Shown: positions 30,021-40,336, counted from the stretch's first letter. The stretch: 64,000 nucleotides of DNA from an uncultured Lachnospiraceae bacterium (GCA_946558465.1 CAMNTM010000008.1:1-64000); one strand, 5' to 3'. Notes: generated from the sequence alone by a model not told the origin. Program-made: numbers and translations.

Positions 30021-30124
30021 ATATTATCATAAAAATGACTAAAAGTCAAAAATTTGAATAAAATATATTGACTATTAGTCATTTTTGAGATATAGTGATT
30101 AATGTAAGAAATGACCAATAGTCA
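30021..30124. promoter_or_regulatory. divergent promoter pair with three TGACynnnAGTCA operator-like sites
   Basis: tgactaaaagtca 30036, tgactattagtca 30069, tgaccaatagtca 30112; both predicted promoters are TTGACT-N17. Confidence 0.75.
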
Positions 30125-30147
30125 TAAATGAAAGGGAGAGAAGTAGA

Positions 30148-32223
30148 ATGGTGAGTTTTGGGAAAAAGGTGGTAAAGTACAGAATACCGATACTGATTGT
30201 CAGTATACTGCTGTTGATTCCGTCGGCGCTTGGGTATGTGAATACCAGAGTAAATTATGATGTCCTTACTTATCTGCCGGAGGATATTGAGACGATGAAG
30301 GGGCAGGATATTATGGTGGAAGATTTTGGAACAGGAGCCTTTTCTATGTTTATTGCAGACGGCATGGAAGGTAAGGATGTCGTAAAGCTGAAGGAGAGGA
30401 TTGAAAAAGTAGACCATGTAACCAATGTACTTTGGTATGATTCTGTGGCAGATATTTCGATTCCCGTGAGTATGCTTCCAGATAACCTCTATGAGGTATT
30501 TAATTCGGATACCGGTACGATGATGGCTATTTTCTTTGATGAAGGGACGTCGGCGGATACAACTATGGAGGCCATCGAAGAAATCAGAGACCTGGCTGGA
30601 AAGCAGTGCTTCCTAAGCGGAATGTCTGCTATCGTGACGGATACGAAGAATCTGGCAGAAAAGGAAACTCCGCTTTATGTGTTGATTGCAGTCATCTTAT
30701 CTACACTGGTGCTGGGAATTACGATGGAGTCTATATTTGTACCGATTTTGTTTCTTCTGAGTATAGGGATGGCAATTGTATATAATCTCGGAAGTAATAT
30801 TTTTCTGGGAGAGATTTCTTATATTACAAAGGCGCTGTCGGCGGTGCTGCAGCTGGGAGTCACAATGGATTATTCTATCTTCCTGATGCACAGCTACGAG
30901 GAGCAGCAGGTCCGGTTTGAAGGGGATAAAAAACGGGCGATGGCGCATGCAATTTCACAGACTTTTTCTTCTGTGATCGGAAGCTCGATTACAACAGTTG
31001 CAGGTTTTATTGCCCTTTGTTTTATGACCTTTACATTGGGGATGGATATAGGAGTAGTCATGTCAAAGGGAGTTATTCTTGGAGTCATCACATGCGTTAC
31101 GATTCTGCCCTCTATGATTTTGTGCTGCGATAAGCTGATTGAGAAGACGAGACATAAACCTCTGCTTCCGGATATCGGGCGTATTTCAGATAAGGTGACA
31201 AAGCGGTATCTCTGGTATGTGGCAGCTTTTTTGATTCTTCTGGCGCCGGCAGTTTATGGAAATAACCATACGGCAGTTTATTACAATTTGGACGAAACAC
31301 TTCCTAAAGAGCTTCCAAGCATTATTGCAAATGAAAAGCTTAAGGAAGATTATGACATGAATACAACCCACATTCTACTGATAGACAGCAGTGTCCCTTC
31401 TTATGAAGCAGGAAAGATGCTGGACAGGATTGAAAAAACAGACGGAGTAAAATGGGCGCTGGGGCTTGATAAGCTTGTTGGTCCGGGAATTCCTGTGAAT
31501 ATGCTTCCGGAGTCTGTCACCGGCATGCTGAAAAATGACAAATACCAGATGGTGTTGATTAATTCGGAGTATAAGGTAGCTACAGATGAGCTCAACGAAC
31601 AGATTACGGAAATCAATAAGATCGTAGACCAGTATGATAAGACGGCTATGCTGGTAGGAGAAGGGCCTCTTACGAATGACCTGATAGAAATTACAGATGT
31701 GGATTTTAAGACGGTAAGTACTGTATCAATCGGAATTATATTTGTTATTATTTTGATTTTATTCCGATCTGTTACGATTCCGATTATTCTTGTAGGCGTA
31801 ATTGAATTTGCGATATTTGTAAATATGGGAATTCCGTTTTATATGGGAACTGAACTTCCGTTTGTTGCGTCTATCGTTATCGGAACCATTCAGCTTGGAG
31901 CTACTGTAGATTATGCGATACTCATGACGACAAGATATAAACGGGAGAGAAGCAGAGGGGCCGCAAAATACGATGCGGTTACGACGGCGCATAAGGCATC
32001 TGCACAGTCCATTATTGTAAGTTCACTCAGCTTTTTTGCGGCAACTATCGGCGTAGGACTTTATTCCAATATTGATATGATCAGCTCTTTGTGCATTCTG
32101 ATGGCGAGAGGTGCGGTTATCAGTATGGTTGTGGTAGTGTTTATACTTCCGTCTATGTTTATGATATTTGATAAGGTAATTGTGAAGACAAGTAAGGATT
32201 TTTTGCCGAAAGGCAGCAGATAA
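30148..32223 (+). CDS. MMPL/RND family transporter
   Basis: Two SSD-like halves: TMDYSIFLMHSYEEQ and GATVDYAILMTTRYKRER, ~12 TM segments. Confidence 0.92.
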   Translation: MVSFGKKVVKYRIPILIVSILLLIPSALGYVNTRVNYDVLTYLPEDIETMKGQDIMVEDFGTGAFSMFIADGMEGKDVVKLKERIEKVDHVTNVLWYDSVADISIPVSMLPDNLYEVFNSDTGTMMAIFFDEGTSADTTMEAIEEIRDLAGKQCFLSGMSAIVTDTKNLAEKETPLYVLIAVILSTLVLGITMESIFVPILFLLSIGMAIVYNLGSNIFLGEISYITKALSAVLQLGVTMDYSIFLMHSYEEQQVRFEGDKKRAMAHAISQTFSSVIGSSITTVAGFIALCFMTFTLGMDIGVVMSKGVILGVITCVTILPSMILCCDKLIEKTRHKPLLPDIGRISDKVTKRYLWYVAAFLILLAPAVYGNNHTAVYYNLDETLPKELPSIIANEKLKEDYDMNTTHILLIDSSVPSYEAGKMLDRIEKTDGVKWALGLDKLVGPGIPVNMLPESVTGMLKNDKYQMVLINSEYKVATDELNEQITEINKIVDQYDKTAMLVGEGPLTNDLIEITDVDFKTVSTVSIGIIFVIILILFRSVTIPIILVGVIEFAIFVNMGIPFYMGTELPFVASIVIGTIQLGATVDYAILMTTRYKRERSRGAAKYDAVTTAHKASAQSIIVSSLSFFAATIGVGLYSNIDMISSLCILMARGAVISMVVVVFILPSMFMIFDKVIVKTSKDFLPKGSR

Positions 32224-32236
32224 GGAGGTAATTTTC

Positions 32237-34288
32237 ATGAAGAAAAATATGAAGGTAAGAGTTTTGGCAGGGTCTATGGCAGTATTTATGGCAGCGGCAG
32301 CTGCGGGAATTTGTGGAGAAGGAATGCCGGTGGCTAAGGTGTGTGCCGAAGAACAGATAGAAGAGCTTGAGAAGGCAGCCGAGGATATTTTAGGGGATGA
32401 AGATGCGAAGGAACAAGACGGTATCTTTAAGGATGAGGCTGTGTATGTAAAGGCAGATGCTTCGGGACAGGTTACAGAAACGACGGTTACGGAATGGCTT
32501 AAAAATCCAGGACGAGGTGAAGTGGCAGACAGTTCTGAGCTTGAAAATATAAAGAATATTAAAGGAGAGGAAGCATTTACAGAAGGCAGCGGAGGAAAGG
32601 TATCCTGGAAGGCGGAGGGTGAAGATATTTACTATCAGGGAACTACAAAAAAAGAGATTCCGGTGGGAGTAAAGGTGTCCTATAAGCTGAACGGAAAGGA
32701 TGTTTCCGCTGAGGAGCTTAAAGGAAGCGACGGCAGGGTGGAAATACGAATTGATTATGAGAATAAGTCTAAAGAAACAGTTTTAGTGGATGGACAGGAA
32801 ACGGAGATGTATACACCATTTACAGTAGTGACAGCCCTTATGCTTCCAACCAAAGAGTATAAAAATATAAGTATAGATCACGGGAAGATTATCTCAGACG
32901 CAGACAAAGCGATTGTGGCGGGAATTGCATTTCCAGGACTTCAGGATAACTTAAGCTTAGAAAACAGTGATGTTAATATTCCCGACAGCGTTACAATTAC
33001 AGCAGATGTGAAAAACGCTTCGGTCGGCCCTGCTGTTACGCTGGCTTCTGCACAGATTCTGAGTGAATTCGGGTTAGACGACATAGAGGGATTTGATGAT
33101 TTGGAGGATTCCCTTACGGCTCTTGAGGATGCAGCAAATCAGCTTACAGACGGTTCCGAAGAGGCGGCTGACGGGGCTGATACACTGGCTGGCGGAGCTT
33201 TAGAGCTGGCGGCTGGAATGAGCACGTTGAACGATAAAGGAGGGGAGATGGTTTCCGGAGTAAATTCACTGGTTTCTGGAGTGAATGCCTATGCAGGAGG
33301 AGTCAGCAGTCTGGCGCAGGGAAGCTCTCAGCTGGCAGCCGGAGCAGAAGGTGTAGATAACGGAGCTCTGGCGCTGCAGGAAGGAATAACAAATGCAAAG
33401 GACGGAGCCGCTCAGGTATCGGCAGGCTTGGAGCAGGCAGGACCGGCAGTAGAAAATATGGTAACACAGATATGCACAAGTCTTGACGGGATAAAAGGAG
33501 TTATGGGTGCATCTCAGATTTCTCTTGCAAGTGACCAGGTGGAGACTTCTATTGTGCCGACGAAGGGAGCGGACGAGATTGTATCGTCGGCAATGGCACA
33601 GATACCGGCGGAGCTTTCGGATGAGCAGAAAGCGTCGGTAAGAGCTGCGATTGCCTCAGCGGTACAGGAGACTCAGATGAACCAAGAAGTGTCTGTAAGC
33701 AGAACAGGAACCGGAGATGCCGCTGCACAGTCTGCCCAGGATGCGGCCGCGGCTATTGATGCTTTGAAAGCTGAGATTGCAAATCAGTCAGGAGCTCTTA
33801 ATACGCAGCTTGGACAGTTAAAGGCCGGAGCAGATGCGGTAAACGGCGGATTGGGACAGCTGTCTGCCGGAGCAGCAAAGCTTACCCAGGGAACTGCACA
33901 GCTTCGAAGCGGCGCAGATGCTTTGGCTTCTGGAGCTGAAGAGCTTAATTCTTCCAGCGGTCTTCTTACCGCAGGTACGTCAAAGCTTCAGGAGGGAAGC
34001 GCGCAGCTTTCATCAGGGAGTGGGCAGCTGTCTGCCGGAGCAGATGCAGTGGCAGAAGGAAGTCTTTCATTAGCGGAGGGAAATCGTGCACTTGCCGATG
34101 GAATGCAGGAATTTAAGACATCAGGAATTGATAAGCTGACGGAAGCGTTCGACGGAGATATCGAAAAGGCAGTTTCAAGAATCCGGGCAATGTCGGATTT
34201 GGGGAAAAATTACAGGTCCTTTGCCGGGATTCAGGAAGGAATGGACGGAAGCACAAAATTTGTGATTGAGACGGAAGGAGTAGAGTAA
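32237..34288 (+). CDS. secreted YhgE/Pip-like repeat protein
   Basis: Signal peptide; repeated LSAGA..LA.G / L..GA..L..G heptads; immediately downstream of MMPL gene. Confidence 0.75.
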   Translation: MKKNMKVRVLAGSMAVFMAAAAAGICGEGMPVAKVCAEEQIEELEKAAEDILGDEDAKEQDGIFKDEAVYVKADASGQVTETTVTEWLKNPGRGEVADSSELENIKNIKGEEAFTEGSGGKVSWKAEGEDIYYQGTTKKEIPVGVKVSYKLNGKDVSAEELKGSDGRVEIRIDYENKSKETVLVDGQETEMYTPFTVVTALMLPTKEYKNISIDHGKIISDADKAIVAGIAFPGLQDNLSLENSDVNIPDSVTITADVKNASVGPAVTLASAQILSEFGLDDIEGFDDLEDSLTALEDAANQLTDGSEEAADGADTLAGGALELAAGMSTLNDKGGEMVSGVNSLVSGVNAYAGGVSSLAQGSSQLAAGAEGVDNGALALQEGITNAKDGAAQVSAGLEQAGPAVENMVTQICTSLDGIKGVMGASQISLASDQVETSIVPTKGADEIVSSAMAQIPAELSDEQKASVRAAIASAVQETQMNQEVSVSRTGTGDAAAQSAQDAAAAIDALKAEIANQSGALNTQLGQLKAGADAVNGGLGQLSAGAAKLTQGTAQLRSGADALASGAEELNSSSGLLTAGTSKLQEGSAQLSSGSGQLSAGADAVAEGSLSLAEGNRALADGMQEFKTSGIDKLTEAFDGDIEKAVSRIRAMSDLGKNYRSFAGIQEGMDGSTKFVIETEGVE

Positions 34289-34535
34289 GAGATAATCAGT
34301 TATTGCAGCTGACTTTGTGTAGTCTGCCGGCTGCACCTGTAATAAAAAATTAAGAAATATAAAAGTCGGATTTTTATTTACTGAACTCTTGTATTTTGTT
34401 ATTCTATATAATGCCGGGGCAGAAATTATGCAGATCCTATGAGCATACTCATACGGACATCCCATAAAGCAGGCCCCTGGCATTTGTGCTTATAGATTAG
34501 CCGAGACATTAGAATGACATCAGGAGGACATTGTT

Positions 34536-35243
34536 ATGAAGTTTACCATCGAGCATTTGGTCAAGCAGTTTGAAAATAAGGAGGTTCTGCGGGATATTAA
34601 CTTTACCTTTGAAGAAGGAAAGATATATGGACTGCTGGGAAGAAACGGTGCAGGTAAAACGACACTGTTTAACTGCATTAACCGTGATATAAAAGCGGAC
34701 AGTGGAAGCTTTTATCTGGAAATTGACGGACAGAGCCGGGAGCTTTCAGCAGAGGATATCGGTTATGTACTTTCTACGCCTACTGTACCGGAGTTTCTGA
34801 CAGGCCGTGAGTTTCTTAAGTTTTTCATAGAAATCAATGAGAAGTCAATCGGAGAGTTCAGGCCGCTTGATGAGTATTTTGACTATATGAGTATTGCAAG
34901 AGAGGATAGAGATAAGCTTCTAAAGGACTATTCGCACGGTATGAAAAATAAAATGCAGATGCTGATTAACATTATCGCCCGGCCGAATATTCTGCTGTTA
35001 GATGAGCCGCTGACCTCTCTGGATGTGGTAGTGGCGGAGGAGATGAAGGAACTCCTGCGGAATTTGAAGGAGGGGAGGATTACGATTTTTTCTACACATC
35101 TTATGGATCTGGCGCTTGATTTATGTGATGAGATTGTGCTTTTGAGTCACGGGGAGCTGGAGGTTGTAGAAAAGAGCAGCCTAGACAGTCATGAGTTTAA
35201 GGAAAAAATCATTGCGGCACTGCGGGAGGAAAATCATGATTAA
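34536..35243 (+). CDS. ABC transporter ATP-binding protein
   Basis: GRNGAGKTTLF Walker A, YSHGMKNKMQML signature, ILLLDEPLTSLDV. Confidence 0.94.
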   Translation: MKFTIEHLVKQFENKEVLRDINFTFEEGKIYGLLGRNGAGKTTLFNCINRDIKADSGSFYLEIDGQSRELSAEDIGYVLSTPTVPEFLTGREFLKFFIEINEKSIGEFRPLDEYFDYMSIAREDRDKLLKDYSHGMKNKMQMLINIIARPNILLLDEPLTSLDVVVAEEMKELLRNLKEGRITIFSTHLMDLALDLCDEIVLLSHGELEVVEKSSLDSHEFKEKIIAALREENHD

Positions 35244-36807
35244 GACATTAAAGATATCTTTCTCCTTGAAAATTACATATCGGGTAAACAGTATTTTATA
35301 TTCTCTTAAGCAGATCCCCTTACTTAAGAAGGCTCTTCCGGAATATCTCTATCAGGTAGAGGCGCTTAAGATTCTGGCGGGCATTATCTCTGGAATATGG
35401 GAGCTTTTGTCCGTGTTTCTAGGCAAGCTTTTGTATCTGCTCGTCATGGTGTACGGGGCGTGTTCACTGTACGACGGTTTCCCGAAAGGAGAGTTATTTC
35501 TACATTTTCTTCTGCCGCTTACGATTTTGGGCGGATTTTTAAATACAAGCATTTTTAATCCTACGAAGGATAAATATTATGCAATGTTTTTGATGCGGAT
35601 GGATGCAAGAGACTATACAATCGTAAATTATGCTTATGCAATCCTGAAAGTTATTGTCGGATTTCTGCCCTTTACATTGTGGTTTGGTATTTTGGGAGAA
35701 GTTCCGTTTTGGCTGTGTTTTGTACTTCCGTTTTCGATTGCAGGGTGCAAGCTGTGTGTAACGGCGTATTCTCTGTGGGATTATGAAAGACGCGGACATG
35801 CCTATAACGAAAATAAAATTAATAAATATCAGTGGCTGTGTGTAGCGATACTATTAGCATTGGCTTATGGTCTGCCTGCTGCAGGATTTGTTCTGCCGAA
35901 AACAGCGTCGGCTGCAGTAATGCTTCTTTTTATACCGGGCGGCGCGGCAGGTATCTGGAAGGTATATTCCTTTAGAGATTATAAGGAAATCAACCGGGAG
36001 CTGCTGTCGCAGCCGGTGAATCAGATGAATACGTCAGCACAGATAACAAAGGCAGCCAACGAGAAAAGGATATCCGCAGATGTCTCTATTACCAGTAACC
36101 GGAAAGGTTTTGAGTATTTGAACGAGCTGTTTATCAAGAGGCATCGGAAGATATTATGGAATTCCACAAAGAAGATATCCTATGTATGTGCCATGCTTGT
36201 CTGTGGTATTCTATTAGTATTTTACCTGAAGCCGGAGAGTAAGCCCGTGGCTAACCAGATGGTTATGGTGTATCTTCCTTATTTTACATTTATTATGTAC
36301 GCGATTAACCGGGGAACCAGCTTTACGCAGGCGCTGTTTATGAATTGCGATCACAGCCTTCTGACTTATTCATTCTATAAACAGCCGCAGTTTGTGCTTA
36401 GATTGTTCCAGATCCGTCTAAGGGAGATTATGAAGATAAATGCTGTGCCGGCACTCATTATCGGTGCGGGTCTTTCGCTGATTCTCTATACATCGGGCGG
36501 AACTAAGCAGCCGCTCAATTATATAATACTGATAGTTTCTGTTCTTTGTATGAGTATGTTTTTTTCGGTCCACTACCTGACGATCTATTATCTGCTCCAG
36601 CCTTACAATGCAGGGACAGAGCTCAAAGGCGGTACATACAAAATCATTCTGTGGGCGACATATTTCTGCTGCTTTTGGCTGATGTATGTCCGGATGTCTA
36701 TTTTTGTTTTCGGAATTATGACCATCTTGTTTTGTGCGCTTTACAGTGTGATTGCCTGTATTTTGGTGTACAGGCTGGCGCCGAAAAGATTTAAGCTTCG
36801 AATGTAA
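35236..36807 (+). CDS. ABC transporter permease (large membrane protein)
   Basis: Many TM segments; start overlaps upstream ATPase; start 35236 preferred over 35191. Confidence 0.8.
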   Translation: MIKTLKISFSLKITYRVNSILYSLKQIPLLKKALPEYLYQVEALKILAGIISGIWELLSVFLGKLLYLLVMVYGACSLYDGFPKGELFLHFLLPLTILGGFLNTSIFNPTKDKYYAMFLMRMDARDYTIVNYAYAILKVIVGFLPFTLWFGILGEVPFWLCFVLPFSIAGCKLCVTAYSLWDYERRGHAYNENKINKYQWLCVAILLALAYGLPAAGFVLPKTASAAVMLLFIPGGAAGIWKVYSFRDYKEINRELLSQPVNQMNTSAQITKAANEKRISADVSITSNRKGFEYLNELFIKRHRKILWNSTKKISYVCAMLVCGILLVFYLKPESKPVANQMVMVYLPYFTFIMYAINRGTSFTQALFMNCDHSLLTYSFYKQPQFVLRLFQIRLREIMKINAVPALIIGAGLSLILYTSGGTKQPLNYIILIVSVLCMSMFFSVHYLTIYYLLQPYNAGTELKGGTYKIILWATYFCCFWLMYVRMSIFVFGIMTILFCALYSVIACILVYRLAPKRFKLRM

Positions 36808-37354
36808 CATACTGCTTTAAAAATGCCGTGACAGGGCGGATATATTCTCTTGAAGAGATGTCGTAGGAGCCGGAAACGGCCTGTTCAAATATATTATCAA
36901 AGGCAGTCTTCTCTTTTTTGTTTTTCAGCATTGCAGAGGCTGCCTTTATCATGAGTCTGTCGGACAGACACATGTTTTCATAGCAAAGACCGCTTTGCAG
37001 ATAAAAATGCGGGATAAGACTAAGCTCCTCTGCAGACAAATTCTGTGCCCAGAAATCAGAGATGATTTTTTTCTCTGTATTCGGTGTTGCCCCGGTGACA
37101 AACAAAGCAAAGTGCTTGGCGCGGCTTTCCTGAAATATTTGTTTTGCTTTTTTGTAGCCGTCAATCCTGCCTGCGTGCGCACGGGTTCCAAAGACGACGA
37201 TATTATAATCTGATATACTGTCGATTTTTACTGCTTTGTAATCGGTGGAAGTACAGCTTATTCCGTCGGATGACATTTCTTCCGCTATCATTTCTGCATA
37301 TTTCCTGGTAAAGCCGGTTTTGCTTTTATATATAATTATAATCTCATTTTTCAT
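36791..37354 (-). CDS. flavodoxin domain-containing protein
   Basis: IIIYKSKTGFTRKYAEMIAEEM, NIVVFGTRAHAGRIDGYKK, ALFVTGATP. Confidence 0.85.
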   Translation of the reverse strand: MKNEIIIIYKSKTGFTRKYAEMIAEEMSSDGISCTSTDYKAVKIDSISDYNIVVFGTRAHAGRIDGYKKAKQIFQESRAKHFALFVTGATPNTEKKIISDFWAQNLSAEELSLIPHFYLQSGLCYENMCLSDRLMIKAASAMLKNKKEKTAFDNIFEQAVSGSYDISSREYIRPVTAFLKQYVTFEA

Positions 37355-37919
37355 CTCTGCTTTCCTCCAGTGTTTGGTTTAGGAATGCCTGGTAGGCAGC
37401 TTCCTGACAGCCAAATATCTCATCTGCCGGGATTCCCGGCGAGGTCACCGAAAAGATTGTGCCGATGCCGATGGTGTAAATCAGCATGTGCATGTGCAGC
37501 TGTTCTGCCTGCTTCAAGCTGATATTTAATTTTCGTGCAATAAATTCTGCCGTGTCGGGGTCAGTTTCAGATTGATAAAGTTCATTAAGAGAGGAAATTC
37601 CTTCTCGATTGTGAAGAATAAACATTCTGAATATATGGGGCTCCTCCTTTGCCAGCTGGACATATGCCTGCCCGGCGCTTTGGAACAGGTTGTTTCTGTC
37701 AATACGCTCTGCAGTGTATTGGTGTACGAAGCTTTTTACCTGTTTTATTACATCGCGCCGGAGTCCGTCCATGCTTCGGCAGTAGCTGTAGATCGGCTGG
37801 ACGGAGCAGCCAAGCTTTTCGGCGATATTTTTCACTATGACATACTCAGGGCCGCTGCTTTTAGCAAGCTCAAAAGCAGCATTTACGACCATTTCTTTTG
37901 TTATTTTTTGTTTTGGCAT
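37344..37919 (-). CDS. TetR family transcriptional regulator
   Basis: KEMVVNAAFELAKSSGPEYVIVKNIAEKLGCSVQPIYSYCRSMDGLRRDV; overlaps the flavodoxin gene. Confidence 0.88.
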   Translation of the reverse strand: MPKQKITKEMVVNAAFELAKSSGPEYVIVKNIAEKLGCSVQPIYSYCRSMDGLRRDVIKQVKSFVHQYTAERIDRNNLFQSAGQAYVQLAKEEPHIFRMFILHNREGISSLNELYQSETDPDTAEFIARKLNISLKQAEQLHMHMLIYTIGIGTIFSVTSPGIPADEIFGCQEAAYQAFLNQTLEESRDEK

Positions 37920-37949
37920 TGTGAATTCCTTTCTAAATTTTAGTGAACT

Positions 37950-38004
37950 AAAAATATATAATCGAGTTATATAAATAGATTATATAACTCGATTATATAT
38001 TTTT
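37950..38004. repeat. perfect inverted repeat, 25-bp arms with 5-nt loop, in the TetR promoter
   Basis: aaaaatatataatcgagttatataa-ataga-ttatataactcgattatatattttt. Confidence 0.85.
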
Positions 38005-38020
38005 TTAAAGACGCTGTCAA
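37992..38020 (-). promoter_or_regulatory. consensus promoter for the tetR-flavodoxin pair
   Basis: Minus strand TTGACA (38020-38015), 17-bp spacer, TATAAT (37997-37992). Confidence 0.75.
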
Positions 38021-38123
38021 GCGCCAAGAAAAGAAAAAATTCATCTGTAAACTTCCCTTAAATTATGTTAAGATAGATAAAAAGCGGAAATAATCAAAGA
38101 AATATGAAAGGAGTAGATATCTT

Positions 38124-38453
38124 ATGGCAGGTTACAAAAATATAGAGAAAGAACAGATATTAGAGCTTAAGGAGGAAGTCTCTTATCAGCCGGGACAGGT
38201 GGTGAGCAAAACCCTTGTTCAGAACAGGGCAGTCAGTGTTACACTCTTTGCTTTTGAAAAGGATGAGGAGATCAGTACTCATGAGTCCGGCGGAGATGCG
38301 ATGGTGACAGTTGTGGAGGGAACGGGAAGATTTACAATTGACGGAAAGGAATATCTTCTAGAGGCAGGGCAGAGCGTTATCATGCCGGCGGGAAAGCCTC
38401 ATGCCGTGTACGGGGAGGAGCGTTTTAAGATGCTTTTGATGGTAGTGTTTTAA
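38124..38453 (+). CDS. cupin domain-containing protein
   Basis: STHESGGDAMVTVVEGTGRFTIDGKEYLLEAGQSVIMPAGKPHAV. Confidence 0.92.
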   Translation: MAGYKNIEKEQILELKEEVSYQPGQVVSKTLVQNRAVSVTLFAFEKDEEISTHESGGDAMVTVVEGTGRFTIDGKEYLLEAGQSVIMPAGKPHAVYGEERFKMLLMVVF

Positions 38454-38545
38454 ATATGGCGGTGTTTCAAATTCAAAGGACAGCTTTGGCGGAAGATATA
38501 TCCATACATTAAGCATGAAGGGTACACAAGGAAGGAGAAGCGTAA

Positions 38546-39304
38546 GTGGAGGCATATACAGGCTTTGCGGCAGTTTATGATATTTTTATGGACAATGTTC
38601 CCTATAAGGATTGGGCAGATTATATACAGAAGCTTCTCCGGGAGTATGGAATCGAAGACGGTCTTGTTCTGGAGCTTGGCTGTGGTACAGGGAGCATGTC
38701 AGAAAGACTGGCAGGCTTTGGGTATGACATGATCGGCGTGGACTTTTCCGGGGAGATGCTGGAGATTGCCAGAGAGAAGCAGGAGGAGAGCGGGCATGAT
38801 ATCCTTTATCTTATGCAGGATATGAGGCAGTTTGAGCTGTATGGGACAGTTCGCGCTGTTATATGTGTATGTGATTCGGTGAATTATATTACAGAGAAGG
38901 AGGAACTAAAAGAGGTATTCCGTCTGGTAAATAATTATCTGGATCCGGGAGGACTCTTTTTCTTTGATTTCAATACGGAATATAAGTACCGCAAAATTCT
39001 GGGGACTCAGGTAATCGCAGAGGATCGGGAAGAATGCAGCTTTATCTGGGACAATTATTATGATGAAAGTGAGCGGCTGAATGAATATGAGCTGACGCTC
39101 TTTATTCAGGAAAGGGAGCAGAAGGGACTGTACCGGAAGCTTCAGGAAACGCATCTTCAGAGAGCTTATACACTTACAGAGATGAAAAGACTGCTGGAGG
39201 CTTCCGGGCTTTGTTTTACAGCGGCCTATGATGCATATACGAAAAAGCCTCCTCATGAAGAAAGCGAAAGAATCTGCATTATAGCAGCAGAGCGGGGAAA
39301 ATGA
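38546..39304 (+). CDS. class I SAM-dependent methyltransferase
   Basis: VLELGCGTGSMSERLAGFGYDMIGVDFSGEMLEIAREK. Confidence 0.92.
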   Translation: MEAYTGFAAVYDIFMDNVPYKDWADYIQKLLREYGIEDGLVLELGCGTGSMSERLAGFGYDMIGVDFSGEMLEIAREKQEESGHDILYLMQDMRQFELYGTVRAVICVCDSVNYITEKEELKEVFRLVNNYLDPGGLFFFDFNTEYKYRKILGTQVIAEDREECSFIWDNYYDESERLNEYELTLFIQEREQKGLYRKLQETHLQRAYTLTEMKRLLEASGLCFTAAYDAYTKKPPHEESERICIIAAERGK

Positions 39305-39360
39305 GTATAGACAAGAATCTGATTGTATAGGCTGAAAGCAGGGCACATAGAGAAGGAGAG

Positions 39361-40245
39361 TTGAGACAGATGAAGGATTATATTGTAAGAGCAACAGCAG
39401 CAAAGGGACAGGTTCGAGCCTTTGCTGCCAGAACGACACAGCTTGTTGAGACAGCAAGAGTCCGTCACAGCACAAGCCCGGTGGCGACAGCGGCGCTTGG
39501 ACGTCTTTTGACAGCAGGTGCCATGATGGGGAGTATGATGAAAAATGATACGGATATGCTGACACTGATGATACGCAGCGGAGGGCCTCTGGGAGGAATT
39601 ACAGTGACCGCAGACAGTCATGCGAATGTAAAAGGTTATGTGCAGAATCCAGATGTGATGCTGCCTGCGAAGAACGGAAAGCTGGATGTAGGCGGAGCAG
39701 TGGGAGCAGGTCTTTTACAGGTTATCAAGGATATGGGGTTAAAGGAGCCGTATGCAGGACAGACGATTCTTGTAAGCAGTGAGATTGCAGAGGATCTGAC
39801 CTATTATTTTGCAAATTCGGAGCAGATACCTTCCTCGGTAGGTTTAGGAGTTTTGATGGAGAAAAATAATACCGTCAAATGCGCCGGAGGATTTCTTCTT
39901 CAGCTCATGCCGTTTGCTGAGGAGAAGACGATTGATGTGCTGGAGGAAAATTTAAAGAGGGTTACCTCTGTTACTGCATTATTGGAAAAAGAATATACAC
40001 CGGAGCAGATTTTAGCGGAGCTTTTAGGAGATCTGGAGCTTATGGTTACGGATACGCTTGATACAAGATTTTACTGTAACTGTTCGAAGGAGCGGGTAGA
40101 GCAGGCAGTAGTCAGCATCGGCAGGAGAGATATTCAGGAGATGATAGAGGAAGGGAAGGACATAGAGGTAAAATGTCATTTCTGTAATACAGCGTATCAC
40201 TATACGGTAGAGGATTTGAAGCGGATTATCAAAAGAAGCAGATAG
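39361..40245 (+). CDS. hslO: Hsp33 family redox-regulated chaperone
   Basis: VRATAAKGQVRAFAARTTQLVETAR; zinc motif CNCSKERVEQA...CHFCNTAYHY. Confidence 0.95.
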   Translation: MRQMKDYIVRATAAKGQVRAFAARTTQLVETARVRHSTSPVATAALGRLLTAGAMMGSMMKNDTDMLTLMIRSGGPLGGITVTADSHANVKGYVQNPDVMLPAKNGKLDVGGAVGAGLLQVIKDMGLKEPYAGQTILVSSEIAEDLTYYFANSEQIPSSVGLGVLMEKNNTVKCAGGFLLQLMPFAEEKTIDVLEENLKRVTSVTALLEKEYTPEQILAELLGDLELMVTDTLDTRFYCNCSKERVEQAVVSIGRRDIQEMIEEGKDIEVKCHFCNTAYHYTVEDLKRIIKRSR

Positions 40246-40336
40246 TCAGATACTTTGATGGAGGCAGCGGGATAGCAGGCAGGTTTGTCTGGTGCAATGC
40301 TTTGCAGGAATAAAGGAAAAGGAGAAAAGGAAGGGT

